Assembly: GCA_913058575.1 (NCBI GenBank)
Contig: CAJXRF010000052.1
Span: 1-39,807 of the forward strand
Direction: 5' to 3'
DNA: 39,807 nt
Source: an uncultured Bermanella sp.
GTDB taxonomy: Bacteria; Pseudomonadota; Gammaproteobacteria; Pseudomonadales; Oceanobacteraceae
The notes beneath the pieces are model-generated. The model was not told the DNA's origin and did no database searches. It was given only the letters and a program-made list of their open reading frames with translations. Of the stretch, positions 23,333-33,282 are shown piece by piece; position 1 is the first letter of the stretch, and each line of letters starts with the position of its first letter. Both the position numbers and the translations under genes were made by a program.

Positions 23333-24312
23333 TACGCCCAGCCTCGCTTTTGCACTTTATTGAGCAATAAAATAAACAAAGGCCCGCCGCCTATGGCCAG
23401 TATTAGACTTAATGGCAATTGTGCCGGAGCCAGTAATACTTGCGCCAGCCAGTCAGCTAGCAATACTAAACTGCCCCCTAGCAACATGGATAAAGGCAAT
23501 ACCTTATTGGTATCCATGCCCACCACAGCCCGCACACTGTGAGGCACCAATAAACCGATAAAACTAATGACCCCACAAAAAGCCACCGCTAATCCCACCA
23601 TGATGCTGATTAACACCACAAGGTGAATGGTGAGACGTCGAGTGTTGATGCCTAGTTGCTTGGCGTGGTGCTCCCCTATTAACCAGATATTCAGCTGAGT
23701 AAGATAACGCGGCATGATTAAGCACAAGATAAAAAGGCCTGTGACCAATATGGCCAGCTCTGCAAAATGAATGGCACTTAAATTTCCAAAACTCCAGAAA
23801 CTGATGCTGCGCATGATGCGCTCATCTGAAAGGTAGGTTAATAATCCCAAGGTGGCGGTGGCGGTAAAATTTAGTGCCACACCCACTAGAATGAATTGAC
23901 TGAGTTGGTGGCCAATTAAGTTGCGGCCAATAGATAGCAACACCACCACCGCCACAAATGCACCTATGCAGGCAGCGATGGGTAATATCCATAAAGCACT
24001 TTGTGTAAAGATGGCAATGGCCGCACCTAACGCGGCGCCACTTGAAATACCAATGACACCAGGCTCTGCCAAGGGATTACGAAACAGCCCTTGAATTAAT
24101 ACACCGCTGGCGGCTAATAAGGCGCCGATGCAAAAGCCGCCGAGGGTTCTGGGCAGGCGAATTTCCATGACAATTTGGCGCCAAGGATGTTGTGGGTCAA
24201 AGAGGGCCTGCCAAGGCAATACGCTAGGGGCAAATAATATGCTGCAAGTCACCACCAGTAGGCTTAAAAACAGGGTGATGATTAACAGGTTTTTATATGA
24301 GGGCATAAACAT
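23332..24312 (-). CDS. hmuU: FecCD-family ABC permease, haem-type
   Basis: A 326-residue inner-membrane permease with about nine to ten helices. The family core is present: IRLPRTLGGFCIGALLAASG, then GLFRNPLAEPGVIGISSGAALGAA, and FCGVISFIGLLVPHSVRAVVG towards the C-terminus. The NPLAEPGVIG(I/V)SSGAA form is the one I associate with haem importers, although siderophore and B12 permeases are close. It forms an overlapping operon with the ATPase downstream. No Fur box is evident upstream, and a start ATG at 24306 is also possible. Confidence 0.82.
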   Translation of the reverse strand: MFMPSYKNLLIITLFLSLLVVTCSILFAPSVLPWQALFDPQHPWRQIVMEIRLPRTLGGFCIGALLAASGVLIQGLFRNPLAEPGVIGISSGAALGAAIAIFTQSALWILPIAACIGAFVAVVVLLSIGRNLIGHQLSQFILVGVALNFTATATLGLLTYLSDERIMRSISFWSFGNLSAIHFAELAILVTGLFILCLIMPRYLTQLNIWLIGEHHAKQLGINTRRLTIHLVVLISIMVGLAVAFCGVISFIGLLVPHSVRAVVGMDTNKVLPLSMLLGGSLVLLADWLAQVLLAPAQLPLSLILAIGGGPLFILLLNKVQKRGWA

Positions 24313-24540
24313 TCATTTTAAGGGTAACCAAGCGAATGGAGTGATGCCTTATTTTGTAGGCCACTTTTAAACTTTAGTGTCGCCATTTCGCTAATTCAAT
24401 CATTAATAGCGCGGCATGATGGGCCAATGGGAAAGTGAAATCAATGTATTAGAAAATTTCTAGTCCTTTGTGGGTAGGCCGCCACGAATAGTAATGGCTC
24501 GTCTATACTCCAATTTATATCAAGGGATTGCCAAATTATT

Positions 24541-25695
24541 ATGTTTTGGATCTTCAGCAATAATTCTGAATTACTGCAATTACGCGAAGAAAACGCGCGG
24601 CTAAAAGAACAAGCCACTAAAGATGCCTCTTTAATTCAATTGCTGCATGGGGTTAAAGATGTGGCCGACATGCAAATTGCTTATGCCCTCAACCAGTTAG
24701 AAGAAAAGCAAGGCCTGTACAATTTATGGATCGAAGGTGCGCAAACCATTGATACCATTCGCCAAAATGTCACCACTAGCTCGGGTAAATTAAGCGAGCA
24801 ACATAATGCGTTAAGTGAATCGGTAGGCAGCTTTGACCAAATTAATGTTCTGCTAACCCATATTGCCGGTAGTCTCGCGCATATTGATGATCGCACTCAA
24901 GATGCCTGTAAAGCGGTAGAAGCCTTGTCCGGTCATGGTAATAATATCGTCGGTTTTGTGAGTGAAATTCAAAGCATTAGCGAGCAGACTAATTTATTGG
25001 CCTTAAATGCCGCCATTGAAGCCGCCAGAGCAGGTGAACAGGGGCGTGGTTTTGCGGTGGTGGCCGATGAAGTGAGAGCCTTGGCGCAAAAAAGCGCCGA
25101 AGCCAGTAGCGAAATTACTAAGCTGGTGGCTGCCATTACCTCGCAAACTGGCTTAGTGAGTAACCAAATTAATGACATGGGCACCTCCACTCAATCTTTA
25201 TCTGAGCAAACGGGATCGGTGAAAAATATCCTTGGAGATATTACGGAAGTGTCAAAAAATATGTTCAGTGTCATTCAGGGCTCAACCCATACCAGTTTTT
25301 TACAAACCGTAAAGTTAGACCACGTGGTGTGGAAGGCCGAGATTTATCGTCATATTTGGGGGTTGTCCCCAGGTAAAATTAAGCAAGATTTTACCACTTC
25401 AACGAGCTGTCGTTTTGGACAATGGTATTACCAGGGCAATGGTCAGCAATATCAGCAACTCAGGAGTTACAAGTCGGTGGCGTCTCCCCATGAAGCGCTG
25501 CATAAGCATGGTGCGGGGGCATTAGAGTGCTATGAAAACAAAGACGACAAAGGGCTGCTAGATAACCTTGCGGCCATGGAGCGTGAAAGTAATGGTTTTA
25601 TTTCGGTATTAAATGACTTTGAACAGCAGCTTATTGAAGCGGGGGATTTGGTTATGGAGCAACCTGTGGGCAATATTGAGGTAGATTTATTTTAA
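24541..25695 (+). CDS. Soluble chemoreceptor with C-terminal zinc-binding CZB domain
   Basis: A 384-residue cytoplasmic receptor without membrane helices or HAMP domain. The N-terminal 70 residues are coiled coil ([14 protein letters not shown]), which replaces a sensor. A short methyl-accepting signalling domain follows, whose tip contains [20 protein letters not shown] and [20 protein letters not shown] (about 144-186). The C-terminal CZB domain carries its zinc ligands: His261 (LDHVVWK), Cys290 (SCRFGQWY) and His317/His321 ([10 protein letters not shown]). In characterised proteins, CZB zinc sites sense zinc or oxidants such as HOCl. It may work with a chemotaxis array or with c-di-GMP signalling. 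Confidence 0.87.
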   Translation: MFWIFSNNSELLQLREENARLKEQATKDASLIQLLHGVKDVADMQIAYALNQLEEKQGLYNLWIEGAQTIDTIRQNVTTSSGKLSEQHNALSESVGSFDQINVLLTHIAGSLAHIDDRTQDACKAVEALSGHGNNIVGFVSEIQSISEQTNLLALNAAIEAARAGEQGRGFAVVADEVRALAQKSAEASSEITKLVAAITSQTGLVSNQINDMGTSTQSLSEQTGSVKNILGDITEVSKNMFSVIQGSTHTSFLQTVKLDHVVWKAEIYRHIWGLSPGKIKQDFTTSTSCRFGQWYYQGNGQQYQQLRSYKSVASPHEALHKHGAGALECYENKDDKGLLDNLAAMERESNGFISVLNDFEQQLIEAGDLVMEQPVGNIEVDLF

Positions 25696-25769
25696 TAGGA
25701 GCAGCCACCTGAGGGGGCCATTACCTTTTTACAACTAGTGCGCACCTAACATTGAAATGGACACAATCA

Positions 25770-26555
25770 CTATTGGGTGTAGTTTTGAAATATCGTTATC
25801 AGTTCGCCATTACCCTTAAGTACTTGTAGGGCATTTGATATTTTTAGTATGGCCTCTTTGGGTAAAGCACTTGAATAAGCCACTTTATGGTAGGAGCTTG
25901 TTACAGCTAAAGGCAGTATTTTTATACTAGACTGCAATTGCTCTCTTTTAATAAAAGATAAAATTCCAAGGTCATGGTAATAAAAAAAACGACCCCGTGT
26001 TTTAATTAGTTTTTCCATATTTTTTTTAACAGTGGGACCCTGATCATCAATAATGAGTTGAGGGTATTGTTTTTTTAATGCCATTGCACTGGCTGACCCA
26101 GATAAAGCTAATATCCTGCCATTGAGCTTAAGCGCTTCAATATCGTCTAGTGATGAGATAAGCGCAGGGTCATCTATTGCCATGGCGAATACATAACTAA
26201 TTTTATAAAGAGGTGTTGGAAAAAAAATCATTCCTTTAGCCCGCCTTTTAGCGGTATCGGCTATGCCAAAGATAATATCTAAGCGGTTATCGAGTAGCAT
26301 TGTTTGAATTCTTTTCCAAGGAACCATACGAATAGCATCATTCTTATCCCCTACAAAATGAATACTGGGGGCAACTTGGTTAATGGCCTTCATTATATCC
26401 ATTTCTAACCCCATTATTTGTCCGCCGTTATTTCTATAAAACTTAGGGTAGGACTCTTGTGCGGCGGTTCGTAAATCTATGGCAAGGGCTGGACTTGAAA
26501 GCAGAAGACTTATAATGAATGGGGAAATCAATAACACCAGCATGATGCGGGTCAT
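25770..26555 (-). CDS. Periplasmic family-3 solute-binding protein
   Basis: A 261-residue exported protein from the ATG at 26555 (MTRIMLVLLISPFIISLLL, signal peptide to about residue 25, ending PALA). The frame runs further upstream but that part looks non-coding. Family-3 features include YPKFYRNNGGQIMGLEMDIMKAINQV, the arginine segment MVPWKRIQTMLLDNRLDIIFGI and FFPTPLYKISYVFAM. It is a distant paralogue of the protein at 16269-17048. No transport genes are adjacent, and the ligand is unknown. Confidence 0.8.
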   Translation of the reverse strand: MTRIMLVLLISPFIISLLLSSPALAIDLRTAAQESYPKFYRNNGGQIMGLEMDIMKAINQVAPSIHFVGDKNDAIRMVPWKRIQTMLLDNRLDIIFGIADTAKRRAKGMIFFPTPLYKISYVFAMAIDDPALISSLDDIEALKLNGRILALSGSASAMALKKQYPQLIIDDQGPTVKKNMEKLIKTRGRFFYYHDLGILSFIKREQLQSSIKILPLAVTSSYHKVAYSSALPKEAILKISNALQVLKGNGELITIFQNYTQ

Positions 26556-26657
26556 GACCTGAAGTCCAGTAACTAGATCATATAAGTTAAGTGCAAGAAT
26601 TATAAACTTACAAGGTGAGGGCCTCATGAGACTGAGTGCCCTAGCAATTTAAAGTAG

Positions 26658-28004
26658 CTATACCGACAGCAACCGGCGGCTCCAGCTAGTATCCGTGCGA
26701 ACTTTTTGAAAGGCGCTCATGACCAGTATTCCCAGCAACAAGTTTGCAATGGCACAGCCCCAGAACAACCCAGTTAACCCCCACCAATGATTGCCAAGCC
26801 AAGCCAGAGGCACATACAAAGCAAACAGTCTTATGGTGTTTATAGCCAAAGAAATTTTGGGTTTATGCAGGGAATTAACGGTGGCGGTGCTTATTAAACT
26901 TATGCCCAACCCGGCGTAGCTCATGGGGACGATGTATAAAAAGGTTTTGATTACTTCACGAACACTGGGGTCGTCACTGAATAAATGGCTAATGGGGTTG
27001 GCTAATAGGCATAACAAAACATAAACCAGCAGCTGCCAGACAAAAATAAATTGAATGCTTTTTTTGACTGCATCTTCAATACGTTGATGGTGTCCTGCCC
27101 CGTGATTTTGACCCACAAATGGCGGTAAGCTGGCAGTGAACGCCATTATGACAATCAGAGCCAAGGGCTCTAACCGACTGCCCACGCCGTATGCGGCCAC
27201 AGCCACCGTGCCATATTTAGCTACCCAAGCCACTAATATGCCGTTGGCCAATGGCCCCAACATATTCGTCAGGGCCGCAGGAATACCCAAAGAGAGCAAC
27301 TTCTTCCATTGCGCTCGTATCAGTGGCGAAGGCTGAAACGTAATTAAACCTTGCTTAATTAATACCCGTAATATAATCAAAAAGGCCATTACCCAAGCAA
27401 TAAAAGTGGCAATGGCCGCCCCTTGAATACCCAATGCAGGAAATGGCCCAATGCCAAAAATTAACAAGGGGTCCAGTATCCCATTTAATACCGCACTGAA
27501 CAGCATGACTAAACTGGGTAACTTGGTGTTGCCTGTGGCTCGTATGCTGGCGTTTATGACAATTAGTACGATTAGAAAGACGCTGCCTGAAAACCACCAA
27601 TTCATGTATGAGGCAATAAGGGGGACAAGTTCACTACCTGCCCCGAGTAATTCAAATATGGGTTTTTGAATGACGATGCCCAGACCCGCAAGGCAAATAC
27701 TGATAAGAACAGACAAATAAAGGCTGCTGCCAATCCACTGTTTGGCTTGTGTATGATCTTTTTGCCCCAGACTTCGAGATACCACCGCGCCAGTGGCAAT
27801 GCTTAAGCCAATGGCCATGTTCATTACCAGCATGGTCACAGGAAACGTAAAGCTGATCGCGGCTAAGGGTTGGGTGCCTAATAGGCTAATGAAATACGTG
27901 TCCACAAGGTTGAATAAAAACATGGCCATAATGCCCAAAACCATGGGGGCAGTTAGGCGGTACAGCAAAGGAGATATTGCCCCTTGGGTTAAATCTTGTG
28001 CCAT
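26658..28004 (-). CDS. MATE-family multidrug/toxin exporter
   Basis: A 448-residue inner-membrane antiporter with twelve predicted helices in two homologous halves. Family features include LYRLTAPMVLGIMAMFLFNLVDTYFISLLG near the N-terminus, a second-half counterpart LSLGIPAALTNMLGPLANGILVAWVAKYG, and PPFVGQNHGAGHHQRIEDAVK. MATE proteins export cationic or aromatic compounds in exchange for Na+ or H+. GGA lies 7 bases before the ATG. It is monocistronic as far as can be seen; substrates are not predictable. Confidence 0.88.
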   Translation of the reverse strand: MAQDLTQGAISPLLYRLTAPMVLGIMAMFLFNLVDTYFISLLGTQPLAAISFTFPVTMLVMNMAIGLSIATGAVVSRSLGQKDHTQAKQWIGSSLYLSVLISICLAGLGIVIQKPIFELLGAGSELVPLIASYMNWWFSGSVFLIVLIVINASIRATGNTKLPSLVMLFSAVLNGILDPLLIFGIGPFPALGIQGAAIATFIAWVMAFLIILRVLIKQGLITFQPSPLIRAQWKKLLSLGIPAALTNMLGPLANGILVAWVAKYGTVAVAAYGVGSRLEPLALIVIMAFTASLPPFVGQNHGAGHHQRIEDAVKKSIQFIFVWQLLVYVLLCLLANPISHLFSDDPSVREVIKTFLYIVPMSYAGLGISLISTATVNSLHKPKISLAINTIRLFALYVPLAWLGNHWWGLTGLFWGCAIANLLLGILVMSAFQKVRTDTSWSRRLLSV

Positions 28005-28287
28005 GTGGTGTCCAGTTAAGTAAAGCGGGGCAAATGAGCAAGGCAGTGTAGTGAAACTTTAGCGGTAAACCCAGAGTGATTAAAGCCAAGTGTTTGGATC
28101 AGTGAGTTTTTATTCTTCGTCATTGGATTATACAGCGATAACAAAGACGCTGGCCGATTCATAAAAGCGTCATAATTGTACAGTAGGGTGGCTACTAATA
28201 ATGAGTGAATATATACAAAAACTAGCGGCGGATTTTTCAATAATTTTATAAGTCAATACTGCTAAAAATTTAGTTACCCACGCTATC

Positions 28288-28296
28288 TGTGGATAA
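28288..28296 (-). promoter_or_regulatory. DnaA box (TTATCCACA on the minus strand)
   Basis: TGTGGATAA on the plus strand. Two bases later, TTGGGGGTA (28299-28307) repeats the 9-mer found beside the DnaA box at 2897-2905. Role unknown. Confidence 0.4.
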
Positions 28297-28441
28297 AGTT
28301 GGGGGTAGTCTTGGGGCAACCCGCTGCGAGCGAGAACTGGCGTACAGCTTAGTTAACTTGTCCATTTTTTATTCGATTTTAATTTTTATATGGTGAATTT
28401 TTTATCGCGAAGTTAAATGAGTTTCATCATGAGTAAAATAC

Positions 28442-28473
28442 AAAAAGCCCTCAGGATTAAGTGAGGGCTTTTT
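28442..28473. terminator. Intrinsic terminator of hemL
   Basis: AAAAAGCCCTCA (28442-28453) pairs perfectly with TGAGGGCTTTTT (28462-28473) around an 8-base loop. The A-run provides the U-tract on the minus strand, 30 bases after the hemL stop; the element is also symmetrical enough to work on the plus strand. Confidence 0.88.
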
Positions 28474-28502
28474 TGTGTTTTATACTCTGCTGAATTTAAG
28501 CG

Positions 28503-29789
28503 TTACAGCGTAGCGAACACCTTATCTGCCGCTTGCAGAGTAAATTTAATATCTTCTTCGGTAAGCGCTGAGCAAACAAAGCCCGCTTCAAAAGAGGAAG
28601 GAGCAAGGTATACGCCTTCTTCCAGCATGCCATGGTAGAACTTTTTAAAACGCGCTTGATCACACAAACTCACTTGTGCAAAGCGGTTAATATTTTTTTC
28701 TGAACTAAAGAAATAGCCAAACATGCTGCCCACTTGGTTGGTGGTAAAATCAAGTGAATGCTTTTGAGCCAATGCTTCTAAGCCTTGGCAAAGCTTATTA
28801 GTTTTAGCGGTGAGGGCATCATAAAAGCCCGGTGCGCTAATCGTATCTAGCATGGCAATGCCTGCGGCCATGGCAATGGGATTACCTGATAATGTCCCCG
28901 CTTGATACACAGGCCCAAGCGGGGCCAGATGACTCATGATTTCTTTTTTACCACCAAATGCCCCCACCGGCATGCCGCCACCAATCACTTTACCAAGGGT
29001 GGTCATGTCAGGGGTGACGGATGATATTTCCTGAGCGCCACCTTTGGCAGCACGAAAGCCGCACATGACTTCATCAAAAATCAGCACGGTGCCGTATTGG
29101 TCGCACACATCACGCAGACCTTGTAAAAAACCCGCTTCAGGAGGAATAAGGTTCATGTTGCCTGCAATAGGCTCCACAATTATACAGGCAACGTTTTTGC
29201 CTTCTTTGGCAAAATACTCTTTTACGCCGGCCAGATCATTGTGAGTAAGTGTCACGGTTAAATCCGCAAGGGCTGTTGGCACACCAGGGGAGCTGGGCAC
29301 GCCTAATGTTAAGGCACCTGATCCGGCTTTAACCAATAGCGAATCAGAATGGCCATGGTAACAACCTTCAAATTTCACCAATTTATCGCGACCCGTAAAA
29401 CCACGGGCTAAGCGAATGGCGCTCATGGTGGCTTCGGTACCGCTTGATACCATGCGGACCATGTCCATGCTTGGGTAAATGCCACACACCTTATTGGCAA
29501 GGGTAATTTCAAGTTCAGTTGGGGCACCAAAGCTTAAACCCACTTCTAGCTGGGCCTTAACCGCATCCACTACCGGTTTAGCACCATGACCCAAAATAAG
29601 GGGCCCCCATGAATTCACGTAATCGATATAACGATTACCGTCTTCATCAAATACATAAGCGCCTTTACCGCTTTTGAAAAATACAGGCGTGCCACCCACA
29701 CCGTTAAAAGCCCGTACTGGGGAGTTAACACCACCAGGGATAACCTGTTGTGCCTGCTCGAATAAGGCAGTTGATCGTGAAGTGTCCAT
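28503..29789 (-). CDS. hemL: Glutamate-1-semialdehyde 2,1-aminomutase
   Basis: A 428-residue PLP enzyme that turns glutamate-1-semialdehyde into 5-aminolevulinate, the second step of C5-pathway tetrapyrrole synthesis in the cytosol. The PLP lysine is Lys267 in [18 protein letters not shown]. Other family blocks are [35 protein letters not shown] and [13 protein letters not shown]. Length and motifs are standard. GGAG lies 8 bases before the ATG. The haem gene hemJ lies just upstream on the same strand with a 65-base gap, so both may be made from one transcript ending at 28442-28473. Confidence 0.96.
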   Translation of the reverse strand: MDTSRSTALFEQAQQVIPGGVNSPVRAFNGVGGTPVFFKSGKGAYVFDEDGNRYIDYVNSWGPLILGHGAKPVVDAVKAQLEVGLSFGAPTELEITLANKVCGIYPSMDMVRMVSSGTEATMSAIRLARGFTGRDKLVKFEGCYHGHSDSLLVKAGSGALTLGVPSSPGVPTALADLTVTLTHNDLAGVKEYFAKEGKNVACIIVEPIAGNMNLIPPEAGFLQGLRDVCDQYGTVLIFDEVMCGFRAAKGGAQEISSVTPDMTTLGKVIGGGMPVGAFGGKKEIMSHLAPLGPVYQAGTLSGNPIAMAAGIAMLDTISAPGFYDALTAKTNKLCQGLEALAQKHSLDFTTNQVGSMFGYFFSSEKNINRFAQVSLCDQARFKKFYHGMLEEGVYLAPSSFEAGFVCSALTEEDIKFTLQAADKVFATL

Positions 29790-29854
29790 GATTATTACTC
29801 CAAAAAATTGTAAAAACTTAAATTTTAAAAGGGCTCAAGTGGTATTTGTGACGT

Positions 29855-30277
29855 TTAAAAGGGGCGCACAATCACAAGAATGACAATGGCCACCAGCATA
29901 AATACCGGCACCTCATTTAATACTCGGTAAAACTTATGGCCCTTTTGATTCTTGTCGTCTCGAAACTGCTTAAGAATGTGACCACAATAAAAATGAAAAC
30001 CCACTAATAGCGCCACAAGAGTTAATTTAGCGTGCATCCAGCCTTGGGATAAATAGTAGTCAAGGTTATAGCTCATGAGCCAAGCGCCTAATACTAATAC
30101 TGCCACCATGGAGGGGGTCATGATGCCGCGGTAAAGCTTGCGCTCCATGATTTTAAAGCGGTCGTTACTGGCCTGATCTTGACTATCTGCATGATAAACA
30201 AACAAGCGCGGCAAATAAAATATGGCCGCAAACCAGCAAATAACCGCAATAATGTGAAAGGCTTTAACCCACAACAT
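29855..30277 (-). CDS. hemJ: HemJ-type protoporphyrinogen IX oxidase
   Basis: A 140-residue inner-membrane protein with four predicted helices, from the ATG at 30277 (AAGGA lies 6 bases upstream; the frame extends 16 codons further but without a start signal). MLWVKAFHIIAVICWFAAIFYLPRLFVYHA is the UPF0093/HemJ N-terminal signature, and the RGIMTPSMVAVLVLGAWLM, WMHAKLTLVALLVGFHFYCG and RVLNEVPVFMLVAIVILV segments follow the family. HemJ oxidises protoporphyrinogen IX to protoporphyrin IX, the penultimate haem step, in bacteria lacking HemG or HemY. Adjacency to hemL supports the call. Confidence 0.9.
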   Translation of the reverse strand: MLWVKAFHIIAVICWFAAIFYLPRLFVYHADSQDQASNDRFKIMERKLYRGIMTPSMVAVLVLGAWLMSYNLDYYLSQGWMHAKLTLVALLVGFHFYCGHILKQFRDDKNQKGHKFYRVLNEVPVFMLVAIVILVIVRPF

Positions 30278-30368
30278 ATGAGTCCTTAAAGTAGAGTGGT
30301 AAATAAGAAGGCTGAATTTTACCATGAATACGCACCTCAGTAAGCGCGGGCGATTTCATGGTTGAGCG

Positions 30369-32132
30369 TTAACTGACATTTTGCTGGTAGCGGTAATGAT
30401 TGTGAATTTTGTCATGTCGAATAATCCCCATCACTGAGGTGCTACTGTTACTTTTTCCGTAATGAATACTCAAGCATTCAACCTTTTGGGTGCTCATACA
30501 ATCCAGTGCTTCTTGTAAATTGGCTTGCATATAAATGGTGCCGCATTGTTCTCGCTGGGCGGGTATGGCCATTAGGTTTATGGCCAATGAATCTTGGTGG
30601 GGCTCTAGCCAATTGCTGAGCTGTTCTTCATCTAACATTAAACTTGCCACATCAACGGCAGAAATAATGGCTAATATTTGTTTATTGTCATCGTGAATCA
30701 CTAGCCACTTGGGGTTACCTTTTAATAGCAGTTCTAAATTTTCAATGGTGGCGAATTTATTCACCATTTTAATATTTTTTTCACTGATCGAGTGAACGCT
30801 GCTTTGTCTTAGCATTTGCTCCACTGGGCTGGTATCTACAGTTAGCCCTCTAAGTTGTAGTAGCCTTGGAAATAATGCCTTTTGCTTGAACACTTCGCTG
30901 GCGGTTAAGTTAGCAATTACCACTACCAACATGGCGGGCATTAGAATACTTGCGTTGCTGGTGAGCTCAAGCAATGTCATTAGAGCAGTTAACGGTGCTT
31001 GTAGGCACGCCGCCATCATGGCCGCCATGCCTAACATGGCGTAAAAGCCTGTGCTGCTGGCATGCTCAGGGGCTAGATAATTGCCTAGTTCTCCAATTAA
31101 CCCTCCGGCACAGGCACCGATAAACAGCATGGGACCAATGGCACCACCTGGTTGGCCGAGTCCTAAATTTAGGCTGGTAATTAACAATTTTGCCAAAGCA
31201 AATATAAATAAAGCGATTAGGGGAATTTGCCCAATAAGCGCAAGGTTAACAGTGTCATAGCCGATTCCCATGATTTGAGGAATCATCACAGCTAACAAAC
31301 CATTTAATAAACCAATGATTAAAAAGCGTACCCATAAGTTTTTAGGGGCTTTTTTAGCGGTATTAACACACACCCAAATAAACATGGCAGCCAAAGCCCC
31401 CATGAACAGTCCTTCCAACATTAAGAAAGGAAATTCCAATAAAGAAGTCATTTGAATGGCAGGAACCGTAAAGGCAGGTTCACTGCCGTATACCACACGG
31501 GTTAATAAAGCACCTGTTACCGATGCTAAAATCACTGGAATTAAACTCACAAAGCTGTAACCCATCAGGATGACTTCCATGGCGAAAATAACGCCAGCGA
31601 TGGGAGTATTAAAGGAGGCTGAGATAGCCGCGGCAACACCACAAGCTAATAGTAGTTGCACATGGTTACTGGGCAGCTCAAACCGTCGGCCCATGATACT
31701 GCCGGTGGCTGCGCCTAAGTGAACCGCAGGTCCTTCACGGCCGGTACTTTGGCCGCTGATGGCGCAGATAATTCCCCCCACGAATTGGGCTAAAAAATTT
31801 TTAAATGGCATGTGCCCTTGGTGATGCTTTAAGCGTTCCAGTACGTGGCTAATGCCCACTACCCGTGATTGGGCGCTAAGCTTATAAAAGAGGGCCGCCA
31901 AAACGATGGACCCGCTAAAGGGCAATAAAAAACGCAACCACGCGGGCAGGCTTTCAAAGTATTCGTGATGTTGCCCTGGTAGTGCGGAATCTAGGGGGAC
32001 TTCAATGGCCAAGCGAAATAACAAAATGGTACCACCGGTGAGCAAACCGGCCAGTACAGCTAAAATAGATAAAAGTGCCAGAGTATCGTTCTGAGCAAGC
32101 TGTAGTCTGAGGTGGCGAATCAAAGAAGCCAT
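30369..32132 (-). CDS. ClC-family chloride/proton antiporter with CBS domains
   Basis: A 587-residue membrane protein from the ATG at 32132; a GTG at 32147 would add five residues. The ClC core spans about 20-410. STGREGPAVHLGAATGS contains the gating glutamate Glu133, and PIAGVIFAMEVIL contains the internal proton-pathway glutamate Glu186, so H+-coupled exchange is expected. QPGGAIGPMLFIGA supplies the second anion-site loop. The usual GSGIP loop reads VVGISHV here, as in the ClcB-like branch. The C-terminal 150 residues form a CBS pair that may bind nucleotides. Likely role: acid resistance or anion balance. Confidence 0.88.
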   Translation of the reverse strand: MASLIRHLRLQLAQNDTLALLSILAVLAGLLTGGTILLFRLAIEVPLDSALPGQHHEYFESLPAWLRFLLPFSGSIVLAALFYKLSAQSRVVGISHVLERLKHHQGHMPFKNFLAQFVGGIICAISGQSTGREGPAVHLGAATGSIMGRRFELPSNHVQLLLACGVAAAISASFNTPIAGVIFAMEVILMGYSFVSLIPVILASVTGALLTRVVYGSEPAFTVPAIQMTSLLEFPFLMLEGLFMGALAAMFIWVCVNTAKKAPKNLWVRFLIIGLLNGLLAVMIPQIMGIGYDTVNLALIGQIPLIALFIFALAKLLITSLNLGLGQPGGAIGPMLFIGACAGGLIGELGNYLAPEHASSTGFYAMLGMAAMMAACLQAPLTALMTLLELTSNASILMPAMLVVVIANLTASEVFKQKALFPRLLQLRGLTVDTSPVEQMLRQSSVHSISEKNIKMVNKFATIENLELLLKGNPKWLVIHDDNKQILAIISAVDVASLMLDEEQLSNWLEPHQDSLAINLMAIPAQREQCGTIYMQANLQEALDCMSTQKVECLSIHYGKSNSSTSVMGIIRHDKIHNHYRYQQNVS

Positions 32133-32207
32133 GAATTCTTCTGTCACTTTCTATGGAAGACGCTATTATAAGGCCCTCTTTAACGAATAGAAAAAGAAGG
32201 TGGTATT

Positions 32208-33242
32208 GTGATCAATGTAGGTCTCGTGGGCGGAACAGGTTATACCGGCGTTGAATTGCTGCGTATTTTAGTCCAGCACCCGCAGGTTAACCTTAAAATT
32301 GTCACGTCTCGTGGTGAAGATGGCAAGCCTGTATCAGGCATGTTCCCTAACCTACGACCTTTTACCGATGTCTGCTTTAGTGTACCGGATGTGAATTCCC
32401 TATGTGAGTGCGATTTAGTATTTTTTGCCACGCCTCATGGTGTGGCCATGGAAATGGCACCTGCTTTAATCACAGCAGGGGTACGGGTGATCGATCTTGG
32501 TGCCGACTTTAGAATTAAAGACGTAGTGGAATGGTCTAAGTGGTATGGCATGGAGCACACTTGTCAGGATCTTGTAGATCAAGCCGTTTATGGTTTACCA
32601 GAAGTGAATCGTGAGCAAATAAAAACCGCGAAATTGGTGGCCAATCCTGGTTGTTATCCAACCGCGGCTCAGTTGGGTTTATTGCCACTGATTGAAAACG
32701 GCTTAATAGAAACAAACAATTTGATTGCCGACTGTAAGTCAGGTGTCAGTGGTGCAGGTCGTCAGGCTAAATTAGGTTTGCTGTTGTGCGAAACCAGTGA
32801 AAGTTTTAGCGCCTATGGTGTTCAAGGACACAGACACTTACCTGAAATTAAGCAAGGATTACAAATAGCCAATCAAGGGGGCGATGTTGGTTTAACATTT
32901 GTTCCTCATTTGACGCCCATGATGCGTGGCATACACGCGACTCTTTATGCCAAATTAAAAGACACTAGCCAAGATTTACAGGCTTTGTATGAAGCGCGTT
33001 ATGCTAATGAGCCTTTTGTAGATGTATTGCCAGCAGGCTCTCACCCTGCAACGCGTAATGTTAAGGGCAGCAATTACAATCAAATTGCAATTCACATTCC
33101 GCAAGGTGGCGATACCGTGGTGATACTGTCTGTTATTGATAACCTTGTGAAAGGTGCAGCAGGGCAAGCGGTGCAAAACATGAATATCATGTTTGGCTTT
33201 GAAGAAAATCAAGCCATGACGCAACCAGCTACGCTTTTATAA
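32208..33242 (+). CDS. argC: N-acetyl-gamma-glutamyl-phosphate reductase
   Basis: A 344-residue NADPH-dependent enzyme of arginine biosynthesis that reduces N-acetylglutamyl phosphate to the semialdehyde. The nucleotide-binding start is [18 protein letters not shown], the catalytic Cys149 is in [14 protein letters not shown], and [11 protein letters not shown] is the late family motif. The start is GTG at 32208 with AGAAGGTGG just upstream. It leads a plus-strand group with the membrane protein and bactofilin genes, an order also found in Pseudomonas as I recall. Confidence 0.96.
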   Translation: MINVGLVGGTGYTGVELLRILVQHPQVNLKIVTSRGEDGKPVSGMFPNLRPFTDVCFSVPDVNSLCECDLVFFATPHGVAMEMAPALITAGVRVIDLGADFRIKDVVEWSKWYGMEHTCQDLVDQAVYGLPEVNREQIKTAKLVANPGCYPTAAQLGLLPLIENGLIETNNLIADCKSGVSGAGRQAKLGLLLCETSESFSAYGVQGHRHLPEIKQGLQIANQGGDVGLTFVPHLTPMMRGIHATLYAKLKDTSQDLQALYEARYANEPFVDVLPAGSHPATRNVKGSNYNQIAIHIPQGGDTVVILSVIDNLVKGAAGQAVQNMNIMFGFEENQAMTQPATLL

Positions 33243-33282
33243 CAGCTTTAAAAACTATAATAAAAATCAAGGATTGCATGCT

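Larger units (their letters stand above)
28005..28502. other. 498-base intergenic region with a DnaA box
   Basis: Between the MATE gene start and the hemL stop I see no supported gene. It holds a DnaA box on the minus strand, the MATE promoter (not clearly resolved) and the hemL terminator. Several short frames start with ATG but have no ribosome-binding site or recognisable sequence. Confidence 0.55.

Noticed and set aside
24313-24540. Fur box or cobalamin riboswitch before the haem-type permease
   Set aside because: Only loosely AT-rich sequence is seen; no palindromic GATAAT-like array and no B12-box. The regulator stays unknown.
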